Source of the DNA: Temnopleurus reevesii
Taxonomy: Eukaryota > Echinodermata > Echinoidea > Temnopleuroida > Temnopleuridae
Assembly (NCBI GenBank): GCA_036244855.1
Contig: BQKZ01001883.1
Coordinates: forward strand, 77,736-91,498
Direction: 5' to 3'
Length of the DNA stretch: 13,763 bases
Part shown: in pieces, positions 1 to 9,912 of the stretch
Position numbering within the stretch: the first letter of the stretch is position 1
Layout: the number at the start of each line of letters is the position of its first letter
Notes under the pieces: generated by a model
Seen by the model: only the letters and a program-made list of their open reading frames with translations
Told to the model about the DNA's origin: nothing
The model's database searches: none
Translations under genes and position numbers: made by a program

Positions 1-18
1 GGACAACCCAAAAACATA

Positions 19-53
19 ATGCCTCCGGCACCACCTTACGGTGGCGGAGGCAT
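19..53. repeat. GC-rich perfect-stem hairpin (repeat fragment)
   Basis: A 14-base left arm (19-32, ATGCCTCCGGCACC) pairs with a right arm (40-53, GGTGGCGGAGGCAT) with a single mismatch around a 7-base loop. It is strikingly GC-rich against AT-rich surroundings. It is probably part of a dispersed inverted-repeat element, possibly truncated by the window edge. No coding potential is visible. Confidence 0.6.
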
Positions 54-60
54 AATAAAA

Positions 61-834
61 TTACCTTCATAACAGCTGATCTTGTAAATAAGAAATTTCA
101 AATAATCCATATATCATATTGAATACAAAAAGAGCACTTTATGTATTTGTCGTTATTATAATCATTTTAAGTCAATAAGTATTCCTTTTTTTTCAATAGA
201 TAATACAAGATATATTCAATTGATATATTTCATTCAAAATTGATTAACATATTTGTCATACACAATATAATTTTTTCCTGCAATACCCCAAAATTCTCAG
301 ATATTTTTAAATTTACACAAAATTTTTATAACTAGCAAAGTAACCAACTAGCATTATGACATTGAAAAGAAAATCCCCTTTGTTATCATCCAAAATGGCA
401 TACACACACAAGACTTATTGACCAGAAAACATTAATGTAAAATTAGAGTGAAATTGAAATAACTTTTTGAAAATCGCTTCTCGTCACATTTTTAAAATTA
501 ATTATTCCGATCAAAAAACTGAGATTAACTAAACTAATACTCTCTGGTTCCAACTATACATCAACAATTGTAAAATAATATCTAGAGCAAAATATATCAC
601 CACAGGCATTCAATTTAACTTGAGGAGTTGAATATAAATTAATTTTCCATCATGAAAACCTTCACAGCTTAGATAAATATGTTACTTCAAGTTTGGAATG
701 TGCTACCAAGTACCATTCATATTGCCGGGAAGGAAAATTCATGATCTGATTTCATAACTGGGGAAAACACACTTTGCTTTACATTCAAAATGAAAAGTAA
801 GAGCTTTTTTCAAAAACTTAATATGATAAACTGA
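61..834. other. AT-rich non-coding stretch
   Basis: No open frame of useful length, no splice-bounded exon and no clear repeat is seen here. The composition is uniformly AT-rich, as expected for intergenic DNA. Confidence 0.5.
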
Positions 835-1023
835 TACATTCAAACCTCATTATAAAGAGCACTGATATAACGAGCTCTCGTTATAACAAGGTAATTTTCC
901 TGGTCCCATCTCTTTGTATTTTATTGTATTTTATTGTATTTTGACCCTGATATAACAAGGTTTCAATATAAAGAGGTAATTCTGCTGGTCCCAACGACCT
1001 CGTTATAATGAGGCAAGACTGTA
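835..1023. mobile_element. MITE with TA-ended terminal inverted repeats (pogo/Tigger-like)
   Basis: The ends form terminal inverted repeats. The left end starts TACATTCAAACCTCATTATAA and the reverse complement of the right end starts TACAGTCTTGCCTCATTATAA; about 20 of the first 25 bases match. Both ends begin with TA, consistent with the TA target duplication of the Tc1/mariner-pogo superfamily. TIRs containing a CCTCGTTATAACGAG core are, to my knowledge, typical of pogo/Tigger-type elements. The interior repeats the theme (GATATAACGAG, GGTAATTTTCCTGGTCCCA and GGTAATTCTGCTGGTCCCA) and holds a short TTTTATTGTA tandem near 917-946. At 189 bp with no transposase frame it must be non-autonomous. 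Confidence 0.75.
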
Positions 1024-1612
1024 CTCTTTATCATAACACAAAGTTCTTGGAATGTCAGATCTTAACTTGCAAAAGTATTTTTCTAGCTTCAAGGATTGGC
1101 AAAAAATTCTACCATATTGAGAAAAAAAAAATGCACATGTTATGTAATATGATATGAGAAGTATATCAATCACTGATCAAAACTGGATTCATTTATAGAT
1201 TGCTGGTAAGTATTTTGACTCCTACATTGAAAGGAAGATCCATCTGCATATGGTGAGCTCTTGCCAGCAAAACACACTTATCCTGTTTCCTTGCAATAAT
1301 CATTTATCAATTACATATACTGGTTGGAATTCTACGTCTATGATTTATACAAGGTACTAATAGAAAAGAGCAGCTGCAAGATCTGCAATCCATCAATTTC
1401 GTCCAATCAAATTCTGCGTCGGTCAATCAAGAAGTCTGTAAAATTCTGAGGTCCATACATTTCTGATAAAACAAAGAACATAATCTGGGGTACCGCTTTT
1501 TGGATTTCATGTTGCAGCGAATTTACAGAAATAGAAATTACATACTTATCTTCATGAAAAATTACTTTACCATCCAATATTAAAAAATCTGTGCAATCCT
1601 TTGTCTGGCGAG
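1024..1612. other. AT-rich non-coding stretch
   Basis: Nothing beyond ordinary AT-rich sequence was recognised: no long frame, no RNA gene and no clear repeat. Confidence 0.45.
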
Positions 1613-1810
1613 TTAACTAATATATGGTAAACTCTGCCTATGTAAAACTTGTCAAAGTCAAATAGTTGCCTTTAATAGTCGATGGGATGTTTTGGAACAT
1701 ATCATATGGAAAATGCATTATATACCTCTTTTAAATCAAATTTCTCCTAAATTAAACATATATATTTCTATTCCAAAGAAATTTGACATAGGCAGAGTTA
1801 CCTGTATTAA
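1613..1810. mobile_element. Short inverted-repeat element (MITE-like)
   Basis: GGTAAACTCTGCCTATGT at 1626-1643 is matched by the inverted copy ACATAGGCAGAGTTACC at 1786-1802, differing by one inserted base. Similarity continues weakly inward. The flanks carry TTAA at 1613-1616 and 1807-1810, which could be a piggyBac-type target duplication, but TA-type ends are also possible because the outer edges of the arms do not align cleanly. There is no coding capacity. A non-autonomous DNA transposon is the likely identity; the superfamily is open. Confidence 0.55.
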
Positions 1811-1815
1811 TTGAG

Positions 1816-2800
1816 AAGGAGGAAGGAAATTTGTTTCCTTTATTCATGCTGGTTATTTGGAGTCAAATATTTGGGGAAGTTTTCCAAAAATCGTTTCAGT
1901 ACAAATTTGGTCTTATCAAAATTCCATCAGCACCAGAGTTTCGCTTTTCTTGCCACATTATCTTTTTTTAAATGCAATGTCAGTATCATAACTGATTAGA
2001 ATGGAAAACCTAAATCTCATGTTAAAATATTTGTATGACTTAAAAATTTCCTCTCTAAATACCCCTGGATCAATGGGAAACTTCTGCTCACTTCATCTCT
2101 CAGTTAAAATCCACCCACATCTAGCTCATTTCTTTAAAATGCAATGTTGGTATCAAAGATATTCACCTATTAGAATGGAAAACAGAAATTTCTTGTTAAA
2201 AATATTTGTCTCACTAAAATTCTTACTTCATAAATACCCCAGGATCAATGGCAAACTTCTCTCACGAACATCCACCAGCAACCGAGTTTATTTTTTCTCG
2301 CCACATTATTTTTTAATGCGATGTCGGTATCAAAGACATTTGCTGATTAGAATGGAAAACAGAAATTTCTTGTTAAAAATATTTGTGTCACTCAGAATTT
2401 TCCTTTATAAATACCCGTGGATCAATGGCAAACTTCTCCCAGCGAAAATCCACCAACATCCAAGTTCATTTTTTCTTGCCACATTATTTTTTAATGCAAT
2501 GTCGGTATCAAAGATATTCACCGATTAGAATGGAAAACAGAAATTTCTTGTTAAAAATATTTGTGTCATTGGGATTCTTCCTTCATAAATACCCCAGGAT
2601 CAATGGCAAGCCCACATCAGAGCTTATCTCTCCTTCCTAAACAATTTCTTTAAAATGCAATGTCTGTATCAAAGATTTTTGCTGATTAGAACGGAAAACA
2701 TGAATTTTATATCAAAATATGTGTGTCACTTTTCCTCTCTAAATACCCCAGGATCAATGGCAAACTCCCACTCACTTTATCTCCCTGCATTTGTGTATCA
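1816..2800. repeat. Tandem repeat array, about 175-bp unit, five to six copies
   Basis: The block GATTAGAATGGAAAAC (with small changes) begins at 1994, 2168, 2345, 2523 and 2684, giving unit lengths of 174, 177, 178 and 161. Each unit continues with a TTGTTAAAAATATTTGT-like block, 'AAATACCCCAGGATCAATGG', a variable stretch, 'TTGCCACATTATTTTTTAATGC' and 'AATGTCGGTATCAAAGA'. A diverged sixth copy precedes 1994. Because some units are multiples of three, a frame from 2001 to 2528 stays open and yields a repeating peptide containing M-E-N-R-N-F-L-L-K-I-F-V. The frame is lost where a unit is 178 bp, so I read it as satellite-like DNA rather than a gene. Confidence 0.85.
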
Positions 2801-2843
2801 AAAAGGATTTTATCTACATTTCTCTCCTGAATGGTTGAGTTAA

Positions 2844-4259
2844 AGGTGGTGAAGAATTTGAGAGAAAAAAAACAAGGAGGGGTGGAGGTCACTTCTACTT
2901 GATTCGATAGAGCTTAGATGATTTCTGCACACTTTTTTTTGGAAAATCTTAAAATGACCGAAAATTTCGGTGAAAAACCAAACAAATTTACAAAGATTAT
3001 GTGGTGGGTGTTCATCAATAATCGCTTATTTATACTGACAGACGGGCACAGTGGAGGTTAATGGAATGTGTCTGAATATGGATTATAATATATTTCAGTT
3101 TTTGATCAATGTTTTTGGGTGGGTGGAAGGGTAATGAATAATCAGGAGCAGATCTCTATCAAAAAATGAGGAAAAGGAGGCATCTGATGACAAATGGCAG
3201 ACCTCTGAAACCCATGCAACAGAAAAAGAGGAATGATTTCTTGAAAAAGCGGAAAAAACATGTTTTCCATAGGACTGTGTCGTAGAATTATCTTGAAAAA
3301 AAGGAAAGTTCTTTTGAAATGGGCTTGAAACTCTCTCATACTAGTCAAAAATTTATTTTCTCTACTCAAAGGATGGGAGGTCCGTAAATGGGTTTGTGAT
3401 CTGACAATGCATCTGTTCTTTCAAAGTATTGTGAAAGTTTTCAAAGACATTGCTTGTCCCTAATATCAAATTATTTAAACTGTTCAAATATAGAATATGA
3501 TCAAACGATTTCAATAATGCCCAACTTTTTATCAAGCTGAAATAAAATATATCCTTCCCAAAATTCTTATTTTTCACAATAAAAAATGAATTTAAAGAAA
3601 AATGTTTTAAAACTGACTGACACTATTAAAAATAAAATGGTATTACAGGGCAACCAAACATTTCAAAGGGTCCCATAACAAAATGAAATAATCAAACCTA
3701 TATTGCACAACTGTAGCATACATACCAACTAATTTTAACAAATAAATTGTTACTATAATAAAATCTAAATATTGAAACTCGGTTGAAACAAACCTTTTTA
3801 CTTGCCTCATCATAGCTACCTTTAATTGAGGAGAAGAGAGTTAATTGATTAACAAATATAAAGATAAACATTTGATGCTGCACAAGATTGATTTTCCTTA
3901 CAAATACCACTGTAAAACGTCTGCCACCAGATTGTTGCATGAAGCAAGTAATTACATGTTCTCTACCAAAATAGTAAAGTATATATTTTCTATAGAATAA
4001 TATAATCTACAAAATTGAATATAAATTTTATATTTTCCTTATACAGTTTCAATATATTCATCGAAAGGCAAATCTTGAAATACATACATTTGTGATGTAC
4101 AAACACAACATAGAACTTCCTAAAAATGAACAGACATTGCTGACGTTTCAAATAATACGTAAGAGAAACGAAACGATATTCACAATCCCATTTCATGTAC
4201 TGTTGTTAGTATTACTGTTCAGAGCTTAAAGATATTACTGTTATTCATATTGGATGACC
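2844..4259. other. AT-rich non-coding stretch
   Basis: Only short frames of 60-80 codons occur, with no recognisable motif and no convincing splice context. It lies downstream of the minus-strand gene and could include distal 3' untranslated sequence, but nothing in the sequence proves it. Confidence 0.45.
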
Positions 4260-4289
4260 TGTCCGATCCAAAAACCTGCTGTTTTTGTC

Positions 4290-4456
4290 TTCAAACTTGC
4301 CGATCGCAAGCATCCCTATCAGCGGCAGAGATCATGATATTCTTCAGAATTTAAAAATTCATAACTTTTGAACAGATAGTCCAATTTTACTCAAATTTTC
4401 ACAGTTTGATCATCTCATTTTTTGTTATTTAATGACAGTACAATATTTCCAGGGGG
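4290..4456. repeat. Possible interspersed repeat fragment
   Basis: The stretch has locally distinct composition (CTTGCCGATCGCAAGCATCC, then ATAACTTTTGAACAGATAGTCC and CAGGGGGTGGGTT). It resembles dispersed repeats of invertebrate genomes from memory only. No second copy is present in this window. Confidence 0.25.
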
Positions 4457-4460
4457 TGGG

Positions 4461-5290
4461 TTAACTTTAAGTGCATGTGTAATTGTCAAAACTAATATAA
4501 AACTCTTCATAACACACAACTTATCCCAAGGTAAAGACCGAAAAGAGTACAAACTTACATGAGCCTTTCGGATACGTCAATTGATATTTGACTTTAGTAC
4601 TGAAACTCAGGAATGTAGAATTTCAAGGAATAATTTGAATATCAGCTGAACACAACTTTCTATTGCACACAAAACTTAACGTGGAAAACAAAACTGGGCA
4701 GGGATATTTTCAAGTAAGAATACAAATGCTTACTGGCGTTTAACGTAAAATTAAATCAGTGAAATGATAATCCTACATCACTTCATAAGGCCAGGTTGAT
4801 CGATAAAAAAAAAATTCTTTGACGCAGGGCTGCAAACGTTACACATCTAAAAATCCTATTATTTCACAACAAAATCCTATTTTCAGGGAAAAAAAATAAG
4901 ATTCTTAACTTCAGTACACTTTCCATTACTGCTTCTCGAATATCTGAACTATCCCATTTTGACCTCCAACGTCATATTGCAGTTGAAAAACCCTAGTAAT
5001 AGGATAAAATCCAACTTGCTGGCAGTTCTGTTGATGCCCATCAAAAACATTAATTAATTGTACAAAAAGAATTGGAATACTGATGGATTTTGACATTAGA
5101 GTTATGATGAATACATACAATTCTTTTAATTACCACATGAAGACAAATTCCAATAGGTTTAAGAAAACTAACCCAAAATGATATTATTTGAAATGCTCAG
5201 AAAGTGTCCTGAAAATGAACAAAAGCTTTTTTTCACTAACACCTCATACAATTTACCTGCATTCATGCTATTTCATGAACAGTTATCTTT
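4461..5290. other. AT-rich non-coding stretch
   Basis: No supported gene. A 64-codon minus-strand frame (5120-4926) ends in a fairly protein-like tail, but it has no homology I recognise. The stretch may be intergenic or distal 3' UTR of the minus-strand gene. Confidence 0.4.
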
Positions 5291-5488
5291 CAAAGGGAGT
5301 GTTGCTAGAAACTTGTGATCAATTGCAAATTATTTGAAAATCAGTTGCAATTTTAAATGTGCATTTTCATATGCTCACTGACTGCATTTCTATTTACATG
5401 CACAAGAAACAAGGATTTTGATTGGCACATTGCATTTAACTGCAACTTGCAATTGATCACATGCAAATTTCTAGCAAACACTTTCATA
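5291..5488. mobile_element. Foldback / MITE-like inverted repeat
   Basis: The left arm (GTGTTGCTAGAAACTTG then TGATCAATTGCAA, about 5299-5328) is matched in reverse complement by the right arm (about 5447-5483), which reads GTGTTTGCTAGAAATTTGCA then TGTGATCAATTGCAA. Weaker complementarity continues inward (CAGTTGCAATTTTAAATGTGC against CAGTTAAATGCAATGTGCC), so most of the unit could fold into one long hairpin. No coding frame. A non-autonomous foldback element is most likely. It lies within 400 bp downstream of the gene's stop codon and so may sit in its 3' UTR. Confidence 0.6.
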
Positions 5489-5850
5489 ATGTATTTAGTC
5501 TACTATAATTTTTAATCATAGCAATTAGCTAGGACTTATATTTTGTCCCGCAGAAATACAATACAACCCTAAGCAAAACATGAAGAAAAACCCCACAATC
5601 CCAAAATCAAATCGAACGCTACAGCACCAATGTAACTATTGGTATATTACTATCAAATGTAATTGCACATCTCAAGATGCATTCTCCATCTATAAATGAA
5701 AACAAAAAAGTCTTAAATCTCTAATCCCGCAACAAGATTATCATAAATGATTGCCAATACTATGGAAGCATGAATAAATAAAGTTAACCCTCAGAATACC
5801 TGATTCTGTTTATCCCATTGAATGGATCAACTGATATAGTCGTCAACTTG
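5489..5850 (-). other. Probable 3' untranslated / flanking region of the minus-strand gene
   Basis: This is immediately downstream of the TAA stop at 5853-5851. No strong AATAAA is seen on the minus strand here. Candidate weak poly(A) signals are GATAAA (complement of 5809-5814) and ATTAAA (complement of 5511-5516). The 3' end cannot be placed from sequence alone. Confidence 0.4.
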
Positions 5851-7148
5851 TTATACACATTGAGGAGTATTGTCAACAACCACTAAACTAGGTTGCTTTT
5901 CTCTCTTTAGGAGTGGTGATGAGGGTTCTTTCCCCTCAAGCTGCTTCTTCTCCTTGCTCTTCAGAGAGAGTTTCTCAGTGACGCTGTCAAGGATGTCCTC
6001 TAAGGAGCCAGCGGTGATGAGAGATGATGCGCCGGAAGATGGATCAACATCAAGACACAACCTGGAAATCAGCTCATCACCTTCCTCATCACCATCATCT
6101 TCCGCATCATCCAGTTCTATCGCTGCTAAGGCATCATCACCTTCTCCTTCTTCATCATCTTCTTTATCCTCATTGTATATTTCATCATTAAGGTTATCCT
6201 CTAGGTCTGTCCTTCCTTGTTCAATTTCAAAGATGTTCCTCAGAAGATCCCTTTCGGCTACCGCATCAACGTTAGGTGCATCTCCCGCTCCAGATGCATC
6301 TTCACTGTTGATTTCTCTGGTTATGTCTGGTTCAAGATCATCATCACCTGGTGCTTCTTGCTCTCCGTAGGCAACTCTCCAGTTATCACCGAGGCTTCCG
6401 TAATCTTCCAAAGATTTAAGGTTATTATCTTCTACAGAGATCAGCTTGTTCTCCGCATCTGCTCCTGATTCATTTGGGTTGCAGCGGTGGGATGCAGAGT
6501 TCTCGGACTTTGACCTGACCTTAGTCAATCTTTCCTGACCTTCAAACTCAATCAAACCTTCGTCCCCATCCCTCTCACTCCACTCACTGCCTTTGGAAGG
6601 TGAGCTGTGCGAACTTGACCGTGCTTCTGTTGCTTCAATTCTTCCCATTTCATTCTCGTCTAAGTCAATCAGACTGACCTTGGGGTCCTTTTTAACGAGC
6701 TCTTTTGAGAGATTAGCACTGTGTGAAGGCAAGTTCTGTAACCCTGACAGAACTTCCGTTGCCTCAGTTCTTCTCATTTTATCCTCCTCCAGGTCGATCA
6801 GACTGTGCTTGGTGTCCTTTCTAACCAGCTCTTTTGGCGGACTACCGCTATGCAAAGGCGAGTTCTGTGATCCTGACATCACTTCCGTTGCCTCAGTTCT
6901 TCCCTCTTCCTCCTCTAGCAGGATCAGACTGTCTTCTGTGTCTTTCCTCAAGAGCTCCTTGGCAGGGTTGCTGGTGTGCGAAGGAGTGCTGTGAGGGGTC
7001 GACCTCGTGGAGGATCCCTGACTGGAGGCACCATCAAGACTTCTTGGACTCTCATCGCTGCTGCTGCTGGAGACTTGATGTGGAAGGAGTGTCTTCAGAC
7101 CAGAAGCCATACTTTCCTTTTCCTTGGCCAGATAGGCAGCATTTCGAA
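5851..7148 (-). CDS. Terminal coding exon: acidic protein with clathrin-box-like tandem repeats
   Basis: A 431-residue C-terminal segment ends in TAA. The exon starts after a good acceptor (TTTTCATGTGTCTAACAG, AG at 7150-7149); its first two bases TT complete a split codon. The frame stays open upstream into the intron, but that part is AT-rich and low quality, so I do not take its ATG as the start. Counting from the first full codon, residues 1-20 look helical (N-A-A-Y-L-A-K-E-K-E), 21-52 are Ser-rich, and about 54-240 hold four to five imperfect repeats with K-E-L-x-[RK]-K-D, S-L-I-x-L-E-E and R-T-E-A-T-E. Each repeat centres on L-I-x-[LFV]-[DE]: residues 74-78, 116-120, 159-163, 198-202 and 235-239. 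Residues 261-360 are highly acidic, 381-396 may form an amphipathic helix, and the tail is basic then hydrophobic. No signal peptide or membrane segment is seen. Five such motifs suggest clathrin binding; SUMO-interacting motifs are an alternative reading. Family not recognised. GC content is clearly higher than in the surroundings. Confidence 0.85.
6412..6987 (-). repeat. Coding tandem repeat, about 126-129 bp (42-43 residues)
   Basis: Within the terminal exon, units run approximately 6987-6862, 6861-6733, 6732-6604, 6603-6493 and a degenerate 6492-6412. Units 1-3 are clearly homologous at DNA level: on the plus strand 'ACTTCCGTTGCCTCAGTTCTTC' recurs almost exactly near 6760 and 6886, and 'AGCTCTTTTG' near 6700 and 6827. 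Later units keep mainly the L-I-x-[LFV]-[DE] core. The spacing of cores is 42, 43, 39 and 37 residues. Confidence 0.85.
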
Positions 7149-8607
7149 CTGTTAGACACATGAAAATGTTTGAGATAGATGTGTTAGTACAATTATTTAA
7201 ATGCAAAGAGACATAAATTATTTTTTTCAAATAGTTAAAAGGGATCTAGCATCTTGTAATAAACAACACCTTTCTTTAATAGAATTTCAATATCAAATTT
7301 GCCAATGTGCTTGAATAGATTCAAGATAATAAAAATCTCTCTTACAGCATGGAACAAAAAAAATACAATCAGGCTTTCGGCCTTGATAACTTGAAAAACT
7401 ATTGTTACAAATCTGAACGATAGTTGAAATCATTAAACTGTGACTTGTCATATTTTACAGAAAATCCAATTTAGTTTAGTTCAACATTCTTAGAAAAATA
7501 TGGATCTTTGCAAAGCAAGATATGGGCCCGTGTTCTCAATGTTCCAAATTTCTGCAAAATGTAAGATATTACTAGCTTGATGTACAAAATTACAATTTGG
7601 TTGATTCACTACTGTAATTTTGTTTTAGACATTATTTTGGCTTGAAGTTATTTTGGCTTCATATTTTTGAAAAATTAATTTTCTAGTGAACTTTTATTCA
7701 TGTCCAAGGCCATCAATTTTATAAGGCAAGAGATATCTTGCATATCTTCCTCTGAGGGCCATCCAATAAATAAGTTTTGAAAATTTAAATTTTTATGGCT
7801 TACTTTAAAAACTGACTTTAATGAACACAGCACAGAAAACACATGCATTAAGTGTATTAATAGACATAAATGGGCACTGTTATTGGTTGACTATAATTGT
7901 TTAGAACCTGTAAGTTCAAATTTATCTCACAAATTTTAAATGAAAAAGAAAATAATTTTAATATGTTGTATTTATCAAAGAAAGTTAATTCCATCCCTTG
8001 TCAAAATCTGTCATGAGATGACAACCGTTCCGGAATAAGCATGAGGGTTATTTTCTTATGAATTCAAGGTTTTCATTACAAGTGAATGGCAGAATCTATG
8101 ATCATTGTTGTTATGTTTTCTCTCATTTTTGCTCTGCTGTTCGTAATTGAAATTCTAATCTGTACCTCACGCATATTCTTGAACGGTTGGCAAATCTGTC
8201 TGTGTGATAATGATAATTTAACACACAATATGGCTGGAGGATATCAATTTCCATTCATATATTTATATATAAATACAGACTTATTATTATTATGTTAAAT
8301 CCTAAATCCATGCCATTACCGCATTATATATCTCTATGATCCAGACACACTTTGATATATGAAAACTTGATCACCAAATACATTTTACTATGTTTACTAT
8401 GATGTATACCAAAATAACCTAATCACGTGTCTGTATCATGCATGCATGCCATACTGGTATAAAGAAGTACACTATATGATTGCATGAAAATGGATAAATT
8501 AACTCTTCTCTGTTGGCTGCAAATTCTGCACAATCTTATTTCAAGTCGGCTAGAAGAGGGGTTTTCCTTCACACAGCATTAGTTTAGTTAAAAATTAGGT
8601 TAAATTC
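7149..8607 (-). other. Intron (3' part), no further exon seen
   Basis: This is the acceptor-proximal part of the 4,588-bp intron between the terminal exon and the coiled-coil exon. It is AT-rich with no splice-bounded frame I can support. A 70-codon plus-strand frame at 8086-8298 is hydrophobic by AT-rich composition and not convincing. Confidence 0.6.
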
Positions 8608-8693
8608 AAGCCCATTTTAAGTCACATTCTGTCAGGTTAATTCACAATGTAAAAATAACTATGGTACTATGTATTTTCTGGAAGTACAACCAA
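8608..8693 (+). repeat. Direct repeat, copy A
   Basis: Shares CATTCTGTCAG, TTCACAATGTAAAAATA and ATGTATTTTCTGGAAGTACA in the same order with copy B about 350 bp downstream. A local segmental duplication or two copies of the same element. Confidence 0.75.
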
Positions 8694-8954
8694 ACATGGA
8701 GTGCGTTTGCAAAAAGATGGGTTTTCCTTTGAAAGAGAACTTCAATTCACTGTATAAGCATTGGTTGTTATTTTCTCAAATTTTGTGATTTTGGCTTCAT
8801 GAAAATTTCCATACAATAAGACATTAATTTGTGTACAAACACTGTCAAAAACGTGAAAATAACAAAACTCCAATGTTTCGAACCTGTCCGGAATTGCAAA
8901 TATATCTGTACACTAAAATATGTCCTTGTCTTGTAGTTCAAGATGAGATAATTT

Positions 8955-9042
8955 AAGTCCATTTTTATAAATTGCATTCTGTCAGATTGTTTCACAATGT
9001 AAAAATAGATTTGGTACCATGTATTTTCTGGAAGTACACCAA
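8955..9042 (+). repeat. Direct repeat, copy B
   Basis: Matches copy A at 8608-8693 through the same ordered blocks, with scattered substitutions and small indels. A frame from 8972 to 9217 starts in this repeat and has no recognisable domain, so I do not call a gene. Confidence 0.75.
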
Positions 9043-9912
9043 GAAATGGCTTGGTACAGGGGACATGGCTGTTGCTGGCATTTTTTTTCAGAAGGGGGTT
9101 TCAAAGATTTTCCGACCAGCAAAAAGAAAAACCTTGCAAATTATAAATTCCACCGGCGAGCTGACAAGCAAAAAAGGGGGGTGCTCACTTTTCTCTGGTG
9201 ATATCGCAAGCAAATAATGTGAGTATATTTGTATTTTTCTTTATTCACTCATAAGGTTTGCTCCGTTCACATTCTGGAAGGGGATGTTAGTGTTCGTATT
9301 CTTTGCATCCCATCTATCGAACGCCCAAGGGTAGCATTTATATTCATGATCAAGTATTACAAGCCACAATGGGGTGGGATTCTCAAAAAATGTTTTATTT
9401 TAGTCCATGGATAAGCTATGGTTAGGTTAAATTTAAATATGAATTCATTTGATAAAGTGCCAAACTAGCGCATTCATTTGACCAGTTTAAGTAACACACT
9501 TGCATTCAAATTTGACCCAACTAAATGGTTTTGCACCAGGTTTTAGACCATTGACTATAAAGTCCTTCAAGATTTACATCGATTGACTTGGCAATGTGAA
9601 ACCATTCAACATGAGAGATTTAAACATCATATAATTAATTTAATTACATCTTATCTTTATTGTACACTGATCTATTCAGTATCTAATGCTGGTCAGTTCT
9701 TATGTATACATTCCGATAAATAAATAAAAGTATGACTGAAATCATACATGCGTGGCGTACTGAATCCAATAAGTCGGAAGATGTAAGAGGGATTTAAAAG
9801 TGAAGGTAACATGATACACGTGACAATGATAAAAAAAAAAGCCCTCATATAATTTAATGTGTATGCGGCCTACAATAGATTAGTTTTAACATCTAATGGT
9901 GCTAATGATTTT
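9043..9912 (-). other. Intron interior, no feature recognised
   Basis: Mixed AT-rich sequence with some G-runs near 9170-9180. Short frames only, none with motifs or splice support. Confidence 0.5.

Noticed and set aside
2001..2528. 175-codon plus-strand frame as a gene
   Set aside because: It is made of satellite-like units, has no gene context, and the frame breaks where unit length is not a multiple of three.
4926..5120. 64-codon minus-strand frame as an exon
   Set aside because: A CAG acceptor is present at about 5031, but there is no recognisable domain and no partner exon; chance is as likely.
5870..6370. 166-codon plus-strand frame rich in Ser
   Set aside because: It is antisense to the acidic part of the well-supported minus-strand exon; the Ser runs are the reverse complement of Asp/Glu codons.
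6593..7163. Plus-strand frames of 133 and 109 codons
   Set aside because: Antisense shadows of the tandem repeats in the minus-strand exon.
7149..7230. Upstream ATG extension of the terminal exon as a true start
   Set aside because: The 28 extra codons are AT-rich intron-like sequence before a good acceptor, and the phase fits the upstream coiled-coil exon.
8972..9217. 81-codon plus-strand frame
   Set aside because: Begins inside a duplicated repeat, has no domain, and lies in the intron of the opposite-strand gene.
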